This document shows positions 4,751 to 8,786 of a stretch of DNA of 8,786 nt, piece after piece. Each line of letters starts with the position of its first letter. Positions within the stretch are counted from its first letter, which is position 1. The position numbers and the translations under genes were made by a program. The notes beneath the pieces are model-generated. The model had not been told where the DNA came from. It made no database searches and was given only the letters and a program-made list of their open reading frames with translations. Origin of the DNA: Candidatus Gottesmanbacteria bacterium RIFCSPHIGHO2_01_FULL_46_14 (lineage in GTDB: Bacteria > Patescibacteriota > Microgenomatia > UBA10105 > UBA927); contig MFJJ01000037.1 of the NCBI GenBank assembly GCA_001780895.1, forward strand, positions 1 through 8,786, written 5' to 3'.

Positions 4751-5074
4751 ATGCTTCCAAAGACAAACCGACTCCCCTCTTTTGAAATCAGAAACGTATT
4801 ACAAAACGGTACGCGCCTATCAAATACATCCATGCACGTTGTATTTTTGCCCAATCATGAAAAATTTTCTCGTTTTGCGTTTATCGTTTCCACACGTGTC
4901 GACAAACGGGCAACTGCGCGCAATCGAATCAAACGCTTGATGCGGGAAGCAGTGCGTATGATCTTGTCGCAGACACAAGGAAATACAGATGCAATACTTA
5001 TCGCAAAATCAATTCGGGAGACAGAAATCGCCAAAAACGTGGAGGAGCTTCTCCGTCGCGCAAATCTTCTATGA
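4751..5074 (+). CDS. rnpA: Ribonuclease P protein component
   Basis: A 107-residue basic protein. The RNR signature is clear in KRATARNRIKRLMRE (52-66), preceded by the strand RFAFIVSTRVD (41-51) that forms part of the central cleft. It assists the catalytic RNase P RNA in cutting 5' leaders off pre-tRNAs. The N-terminus LPKTNRLPSFEIRNVLQNG is typical of family members (L-x-K-x-x-R-L). It is placed between rpmH and yidD as in most bacteria. Its stop overlaps the yidD start (ATGA), so translation is coupled. No oddity is seen. Confidence 0.96.
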   Translation: MLPKTNRLPSFEIRNVLQNGTRLSNTSMHVVFLPNHEKFSRFAFIVSTRVDKRATARNRIKRLMREAVRMILSQTQGNTDAILIAKSIRETEIAKNVEELLRRANLL

Positions 5075-5313
5075 AACAACTCATCCTTGGTGCTATCCGT
5101 TTCTACCAGCGATACCTGTCTTTTGATACGGGAGTACTCAAATTTCTTTTTCTTTCGGATAAAGCGTGCCGATTTGTTCCTACCTGCAGCGAGTATACGT
5201 ATCAAGCGGTCAGTCGCTATGGTATAATCTCTGGATTGTGGCTCGGGCTTAAGCGAGTCGTGCGTTGTCATCCTTGGAGCAAGGGTGGCGACGACCCGGT
5301 ACCAATATTATGA
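5071..5313 (+). CDS. yidD: Membrane protein insertion efficiency factor YidD
   Basis: An 80-residue protein with the full family signature: IRFYQRYLS (9-17), CRFVPTCSEYTYQAV (33-47), GLWLGLKRVVRCHPW (55-69) and GGDDPVP (72-78). The three conserved cysteines (33, 39, 65) are present. YidD sits at the inner face of the membrane through its amphipathic N-terminal helix and helps YidC insert proteins. The start ATG overlaps the rnpA stop and the stop overlaps the yidC ATG, each by four bases. A small insertion (FDTGVLKFLFLSDKA, 18-32) lies between the N-terminal helix and the CRFxPTCSEY motif. Confidence 0.95.
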   Translation: MKQLILGAIRFYQRYLSFDTGVLKFLFLSDKACRFVPTCSEYTYQAVSRYGIISGLWLGLKRVVRCHPWSKGGDDPVPIL

Positions 5314-6095
5314 ACTCCTCTACCCTTTGGAACCAAATCGTTGTCTGGCCGATTATCAACCTTCTGGTCGCGTTTTATAAACTCTTTGAATTTTTGCATA
5401 TTCCCGGCCCCTTGGGGTTTGCCATTATCCTCCTGACTATTTCGATTCGGCTGCTCCTTTACCCGCTCATGCAGACGCAACTCAAAAGCGCAAAGAAGAT
5501 GGCTTCACTCAAGCCTCACCTTGATGCAATTAATATAAAACACAAAGGAGATAAAGCAAAACTTTCACAAGCGCAAATGGATCTCTATAAGCAGCATGGC
5601 ATTAATCCGGCCGCAGGATGTCTTCCACTTCTTCTTCAATTTCCGGTGCTCATTGGTCTTTACTCGGTATTTGCCCATGTATTGGGCAATGGGAATTTGG
5701 AGACGCTTGTTGGTGAACTCAATCAAATTCTATACTTGCCACTCCTGAGACTGGGAAGTCTCGATCTGTCATTTTTTGGCGTCAATCTTGGCATCAAACC
5801 CAGTGATTTTCAAACCCATGGCTGGTGGCTGTTTTCTATACCATTAATTACCGGAATCTTGCAGTGGTATCAGATGAAGCTGATGATGCCGATACCTCAG
5901 ACGCAAGCAATTCAGAAAACCGACGAGAAGAAGCCCGAAGACACGGCAGCGGAGGTGCAAAAACAGATGGCGATGATTACGCCGGTTATGTTTGGCTATT
6001 TTGCCTTTCAGTTTCCGTTGGGTCTGGCCCTCTATTGGAACGTATTCGGACTTTTTGGTATTATGCAACAGAGAAGGGTTAACGCGCAAAAATAG
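5310..6095 (+). CDS. yidC: Membrane protein insertase YidC/Oxa1 (short form)
   Basis: A 261-residue integral membrane protein that inserts and folds membrane proteins alone or with SecYEG. Hydrophobic segments are at about 12-29, 33-52, 103-125, 172-189 and 224-252. Arg47 in TISIRLLLYPL is the conserved charge of the hydrophilic groove. The cytoplasmic hairpin (57-98, rich in Lys and Gln) and GINPAAGCLPLLLQFPVLIG (97-116) are typical. The last segment, FAFQFPLGLALYWNVFGLFG (231-250), is also characteristic. The large periplasmic domain of Gram-negative YidC is absent, as in Gram-positive and CPR forms, and no lipobox is seen. The start was placed at ATG 5310, which overlaps the yidD stop. The frame is open further upstream from TTG 5265, but that part lies inside yidD. 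Confidence 0.95.
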   Translation: MNSSTLWNQIVVWPIINLLVAFYKLFEFLHIPGPLGFAIILLTISIRLLLYPLMQTQLKSAKKMASLKPHLDAINIKHKGDKAKLSQAQMDLYKQHGINPAAGCLPLLLQFPVLIGLYSVFAHVLGNGNLETLVGELNQILYLPLLRLGSLDLSFFGVNLGIKPSDFQTHGWWLFSIPLITGILQWYQMKLMMPIPQTQAIQKTDEKKPEDTAAEVQKQMAMITPVMFGYFAFQFPLGLALYWNVFGLFGIMQQRRVNAQK

Positions 6096-6097
6096 CT

Positions 6098-6550
6098 ATG
6101 GACCACGTTGATCAGGTAAAACAGACAGCAGAAGAATTACTTCAGAATCTTGAGATAGAAGGTGTCGTTTCCGTAGCTATGGATGAGACCGGAGCGTATC
6201 GCGTGCACATCGAAACACAAGAAACCGGACTTCTCATCGGTTTCCACGGCAGGACGCTCGAGAGTTTTCAAATCATCTTAGGCATCATGGTTTCTAAAGT
6301 GATTGAGAGCTGGGTCAAAGTATATGTGAATGTGGGTGATTATCGCGAGAAACGGGAAGAAACGCTCATGCACATGGCCATGCGTGCTGCGGAGCGGGTG
6401 ATGGCGACCGGCCGAGCCGTGGAGCTTCCTGATCTTACCGCATCCGAGCGGCGGGTAATCCATTTGACGCTTGGTGGTGACGAACGCGTTGAGACGGAAT
6501 CAATAGGAGACGGCAGTCAACGGACACTTCTCGTCAAACCCAAGATTTAG
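6098..6550 (+). CDS. jag: KH-R3H RNA-binding protein (Jag/KhpB/EloR)
   Basis: A 150-residue cytoplasmic protein. The KH domain carries GLLIGFHGRTLESFQ (44-58) with the GFHG loop (48-51) that binds single-stranded RNA. The R3H domain follows, with ERRVIHLTL (117-125) providing the R-x3-H pair (Arg118, His122). The Jag N-terminal domain is reduced to a short helix (EELLQNLEI), as often in small genomes. In firmicutes KhpB acts with KhpA as an RNA chaperone and influences cell elongation; the role here is by analogy. The gene begins 2 nt after yidC, so it belongs to the same operon. A hairpin follows its stop. Confidence 0.92.
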   Translation: MDHVDQVKQTAEELLQNLEIEGVVSVAMDETGAYRVHIETQETGLLIGFHGRTLESFQIILGIMVSKVIESWVKVYVNVGDYREKREETLMHMAMRAAERVMATGRAVELPDLTASERRVIHLTLGGDERVETESIGDGSQRTLLVKPKI

Positions 6551-6558
6551 TCTTTCGT

Positions 6559-6586
6559 GTCATTCCGGCTCGGAGGCCGGGATGAC
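6559..6586. repeat. Hairpin between jag and nadD
   Basis: GTCATTCCGGC (6559-6569) pairs with GCCGGGATGAC (6576-6586) over 11 positions with one wobble; a T-G pair can extend it. The GTCATTCC...GGGATGAC wording is that of common dispersed palindromes. No T-run follows, so it is not a standard terminator; it may set mRNA stability between jag and nadD. The ATG at 6582 lies in its right arm. Confidence 0.7.
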
Positions 6587-6593
6587 AAATAAA

Positions 6594-7163
6594 ATGAAAA
6601 TAGGAATTCTCGGTGGTTCATTTGATCCTCCACACATCGGACATCTCCTCGTTGCCCGCCAAACGCGAGAAATAGTTCATCTCGACCAAGTCTGGCTCAT
6701 GCCCTACTTTGCGCATAACTGGGATCCGACTGTTTCTGCTGCTTCAGATCGGTTAGCGATGACAAAACTCATCGAAGAAGAAGGCGTTAAGGCATCGGAC
6801 AGCGAAATACTGCGTAAGGAAAAAAGCTATACGATTGATACCTCGCGCCGATTAAAAGAACAGTTTCCCAAATACAATTTTTTTTGGATCGTCGGCAGTG
6901 ATGTCCTCCCTGAATTCCACCGCTGGAAGGATTCCAAAACACTTCCAAAAGAAGTTTCGTTTCTTGTTTTTCCGAGGAACGGCCACCCTCTGCCCGGGCA
7001 GTTACCGGAAGGCTTTGATGCCGTAACCTCACCCGAACTGGTTACCTCTAATCTGTCGTCAACAATCATTCGAGGCCGTATTTCCAAAGGACTATCAATT
7101 GTCGGTCTTATTCCGTCGTCGGTTTTAACCTATATAGAGGAGCATGGGTTATATCGGTCATAG
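6594..7163 (+). CDS. nadD: Nicotinate-nucleotide adenylyltransferase
   Basis: A 189-residue enzyme that joins ATP and nicotinate mononucleotide to form deamido-NAD. MKIGILGGSFDPPHIGHLL (1-19) holds the nucleotidyltransferase (T/H)xGH motif, LSSTIIRGRISKG matches the second ATP-binding motif (ISSTxIR), and YIEEHGLY is the typical C-terminus. The length is normal. I chose the ATG at 6594 because the family begins directly with the beta strand of MKIGILGGSFDP. The upstream in-frame ATG at 6582 lies in a hairpin arm and would add only MTNK. It is transcribed in the same direction as the rpmH operon. With pncB and nadE downstream it completes the nicotinate-to-NAD route. Confidence 0.95.
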   Translation: MKIGILGGSFDPPHIGHLLVARQTREIVHLDQVWLMPYFAHNWDPTVSAASDRLAMTKLIEEEGVKASDSEILRKEKSYTIDTSRRLKEQFPKYNFFWIVGSDVLPEFHRWKDSKTLPKEVSFLVFPRNGHPLPGQLPEGFDAVTSPELVTSNLSSTIIRGRISKGLSIVGLIPSSVLTYIEEHGLYRS

Positions 7164-7187
7164 CAATGAAAGACGACGAACTCACGT

Positions 7188-7434
7188 ATGGATCGTATTA
7201 ATGCATTTATTAGCTATTCCTTAGAGGAGAAACAGATTGGCGGGAGGTTAAAACAGTTACTGATTAATTGTTGTGGCTATAATACATTTATCTAAATTCA
7301 ATCATGAGTTTTCTGAAGTACAAGTGGCACAAATTATTAAAGCCATACAGACAAATTCACAGATAATTGGAGCGTTTGGACTGCCTGAACTGAAACGTAT
7401 TCTGATTACCCAATACCATTGCAGTATTGACTAA
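7188..7434 (+). pseudogene. Remnant of a TIR-domain protein gene (both ends, middle lost)
   Basis: Two frames give parts of what looks like one protein. The frame from ATG 7188 to TAA 7295 (35 codons) reads INAFISYSLEEKQIGGRLKQ then GYNTFI, which matches TIR box 1 (F-I-S-Y-S), helix A and the second strand. From about 7291 to TAA 7432-7434 another frame reads SKFNHEFSEVQVAQIIKAI, then QTNSQIIGAFGLPELKRIL. From memory this resembles the short C-terminal helical domain of some bacterial TIR proteins (EQ-x-x-x-II-x-A...N-x-QI-x-x-AFG). The middle of the TIR domain and the frame are missing, so the gene is dead. TIR proteins are often NAD-cleaving defence effectors. The N-terminal assignment is better supported than the C-terminal one. 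Confidence 0.55.
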
Positions 7435-7454
7435 TATAGTACACGTGTTAGCAT
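7427..7454 (+). promoter_or_regulatory. Possible promoter of the 52-aa ORF
   Basis: TTGACT (7427-7432), 16 nt, then TAGCAT (7449-7454) preceded by TGT as an extended -10. The start would fall near 7461, three bases before the ATG. It overlaps the end of the TIR remnant. The -10 is only 4 of 6. Confidence 0.35.
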
Positions 7455-7463
7455 AAAGTAGGT

Positions 7464-7622
7464 ATGAAGACTAAAAGAGAGAATAAACGAGAGTACAATA
7501 AATTGGCAAAATTGGTAGATAAAGCAGAAAAGAAAGCAATTGAGTTTGTAAAAAAGAATCTTCCTTACGATTCAGAGCTTCGACTACAAAATTCAATATC
7601 ACGGAAACTAAATCTTCAGTAG
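7464..7622 (+). CDS. Small basic hypothetical protein, 52 residues
   Basis: The ORF starts MKTKRENKREYNKLAKLVDK, continues AEKKAIEFVKKNLPYDSEL and ends SRKLNLQ. It is strongly basic and predicted helical, with no hydrophobic segment and no motif I know. Support for a real gene is the promoter-like sequence upstream, AAAGTAGG just before the ATG, and a lysine-rich, coherent composition. It stands alone between a decayed gene and pncB, so it could also be a tail of a lost gene or chance. No function is proposed. Confidence 0.4.
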   Translation: MKTKRENKREYNKLAKLVDKAEKKAIEFVKKNLPYDSELRLQNSISRKLNLQ

Positions 7623-7662
7623 TAGTATCTACTATACCCAAGCGAACGGGTTTCCAGTTTCA

Positions 7663-8688
7663 ATGGCTTTGAAAATGAATTATTGGAGTAAGGAGACGAT
7701 AGAGAAAATTAGAAAAGGATTCTATTCTGCTGTCTACTTCAATCGCACAAAATATATCCTCGAACAAGAAAAAAACTTTACGCCAGTGACGATGCAGGTT
7801 TTTCAGTGGAATGATAAAAGTATTCTCTGTGGGATTGATGAAGTAGTCGAACTGTTAAAGGCCGTTGTCGATACGTCTCTTGCCGTTCGCGCTTTGCGCG
7901 ATGGAGATATTATAAATCAAGGCGAATCGGTAATGCATATAACTGGGTCGTATGTTTCTTTTGCCCATCTCGAGTCAATCTATTTAGGAATTCTTGCTAG
8001 AAGAACCGTCGTTGCCACCACTACACGACGGGTCGTCCGTGTAGCCAATGGCAAGCCGGTATTTTTCTTTGCCGACCGATTTGATTATTTTTTAAACCAG
8101 GAAGGAGATGGATATGCTGCATACATCGGCGGAGCTAGTGGCGTTTGTACACTTGCCCACGCTTCCAGATTTAACGGAACGCCAGTTGGCACGATTCCCC
8201 ACGCGCTGATTGCGGTCTGTGGCGGTGATACGGTGCGCGCAACACAAATTTTTGCAAAACATATTCGTGACGCAAATGTTGTAGCCCTCGTTGATTTTGA
8301 TAACGACTGCGTCGGAACGTCTCTTGCTGTTGCCAAGATACTCGGAAAGAAACTTTGGGGCGTTCGACTGGATACCGCAAGCAACATGATCGACAAATCT
8401 CTCAAAGCTGGATACGGAGTTACCCCACATCTTGTTAAACTTGTTCGTCGTGCGCTCAATGACAAAGGATTCTCTCATGTTAAAATACTCGTGTCCGGTG
8501 GTTTTAGTGAAGAAAAAGTGAGACGTTTTGAAAAAGCTCAAACGCCGGTTGATGGATACGGCGTCGGATCGGCTCTCATTCATGGGAGCAATGATTTTAC
8601 CGCGGACATCGTCATGGTCAATGGAAAAAAGATAGCTAAGGCGGGTAGAAGATATACATTTAATAAAAGTTTTCATGAAATCAAATGA
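7663..8688 (+). CDS. pncB: Nicotinate phosphoribosyltransferase
   Basis: A 341-residue cytoplasmic enzyme that makes nicotinate mononucleotide from nicotinate and PRPP, with ATP hydrolysis in most members. The N-terminus GFYSAVYFNRTKYIL (19-33) is typical of the archaeal/CPR-like short forms. GTPVGTIPHALI (172-183) has the conserved His180 in the place of the phosphorylated histidine. VDFDND (210-215), WGVRLDT (232-238), VSGGF (277-281) and DGYGVGSAL (297-305) form the phosphate- and ribose-binding strands of the barrel. The first ATG (7663) and another at 7675 are both possible; the second gives MNYWSKETI, a start close to relatives, and neither has a good Shine-Dalgarno sequence. It overlaps nadE by 14 nt. 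Nicotinamide-specific relatives are less likely given the nadD/nadE context. Confidence 0.92.
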   Translation: MALKMNYWSKETIEKIRKGFYSAVYFNRTKYILEQEKNFTPVTMQVFQWNDKSILCGIDEVVELLKAVVDTSLAVRALRDGDIINQGESVMHITGSYVSFAHLESIYLGILARRTVVATTTRRVVRVANGKPVFFFADRFDYFLNQEGDGYAAYIGGASGVCTLAHASRFNGTPVGTIPHALIAVCGGDTVRATQIFAKHIRDANVVALVDFDNDCVGTSLAVAKILGKKLWGVRLDTASNMIDKSLKAGYGVTPHLVKLVRRALNDKGFSHVKILVSGGFSEEKVRRFEKAQTPVDGYGVGSALIHGSNDFTADIVMVNGKKIAKAGRRYTFNKSFHEIK

Positions 8689-8786
8689 GCTTATCGGGTT
8701 TATAAAGAATTCTTTTGAGAAGGCGGGATTTGAACGGGCAGTTGTTGCTATGTCCGGCGGGGTTGATTCGAGTACGAGCGCGGCGC
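8675..8786 (+). CDS. nadE: NAD synthetase, N-terminal part (runs off right edge)
   Basis: The first 37 codons from ATG 8675 read MKSNELIGFIKNSFEKAGF, then ERAVVAMSGGVDSSTSAA. SGGVDSS (27-33) is the PP-loop that binds ATP pyrophosphate in N-type ATP pyrophosphatases. NAD synthetase turns deamido-NAD into NAD using ammonia or glutamine. The start so close to the PP-loop means no N-terminal glutaminase domain, so this would be the ammonia-dependent form unless another subunit supplies ammonia. Other PP-loop enzymes have the same motif; the overlap with pncB and the presence of nadD favour nadE. The start lies inside the end of pncB (14-nt overlap), suggesting translational coupling. Confidence 0.82.
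   Translation, partial: MKSNELIGFIKNSFEKAGFERAVVAMSGGVDSSTSAA

Noticed and set aside
4855..5271. Antisense ORF of 138 codons opposite rnpA and yidD
   Set aside because: Composition is Arg/Ser-rich as expected from the complement of conserved genes, with no promoter and no motif.
5071..5313. Possible recoding of TGA as an amino acid, as in some CPR lineages
   Set aside because: TGA ends rnpA, yidD, pncB and the methyltransferase-like gene at the expected family lengths, and no in-frame TGA is needed inside any gene.
6582..6593. Alternative nadD start ATG at 6582
   Set aside because: It lies in the right arm of the intergenic hairpin and adds only MTNK before the conserved MKIGILGGSFDP start.
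7278..7283. Perfect TATAAT, possible promoter
   Set aside because: It comes from the Gly-Tyr-Asn-Thr codons of the TIR remnant, has no -35 at 16-18 nt and is not placed before an ORF in the pattern seen elsewhere.
7617..7637. GTAGTAGTATCTACTATA as a terminator hairpin or promoter before pncB
   Set aside because: The stem is only four to five pairs with no T-run, and no -35 stands at a suitable distance from TACTAT.
8092..8676. Long antisense ORF of 194 codons opposite pncB
   Set aside because: The sense strand encodes a clear nicotinate phosphoribosyltransferase; the antisense translation shows no family motif and is a shadow frame.

Overview
The window looks like a piece of chromosome from a small-genome bacterium of the Patescibacteria (CPR) type. 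This is an inference from content: the compact, overlapping block rpmH-rnpA-yidD-yidC-jag, a short YidC without a periplasmic domain, salvage-only NAD genes, almost no Shine-Dalgarno sequences, and small accessory genes among degraded fragments. TGA is used as an ordinary stop (for example in the ATGA overlaps of rnpA/yidD and yidD/yidC), which argues against the TGA-recoding CPR lineages. No rRNA, tRNA, CRISPR array or transposase gene is visible.

Left part (1-1382): on the minus strand, a class I methyltransferase with an unusual GCLPQV motif overlaps the start of a quinone-oxidoreductase-like medium-chain dehydrogenase that runs off the left edge. To its right is a gene-poor stretch with a 5'-truncated coding fragment (1054-1263) and a GC-rich hairpin.

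Accessory part (1270-4564): a hicB-hicA toxin-antitoxin pair lies between two copies of an exact 22-bp direct repeat. Each copy follows a GC-rich hairpin and precedes a TATAAT box. Next come a methyltransferase-like protein whose SAM-binding signature is degraded and, co-translated with it, a nucleoside deoxyribosyltransferase-like protein fused to a ribbon-helix-helix tail. Convergent to these is a queuosine salvage protein (Qng1/DUF2419). An unidentified 92-aa gene is divergent from qng1, with a palindrome between their promoters.

Housekeeping part (4572-8786): rpmH, rnpA, yidD, yidC and jag (KH-R3H) form a tight operon for ribosome, RNase P and membrane-protein insertion functions. nadD follows after a hairpin. 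Then comes a decayed stretch with the two ends of what looks like a TIR-domain gene and a 52-aa basic ORF, followed by nicotinate phosphoribosyltransferase and the first 37 codons of nadE. NadD, PncB and NadE together make the whole Preiss-Handler route from nicotinate to NAD.

A feature running through the window is that at six transcription starts the predicted -10 box ends only 6-10 nt before the ATG. This predicts leaderless or nearly leaderless mRNAs.
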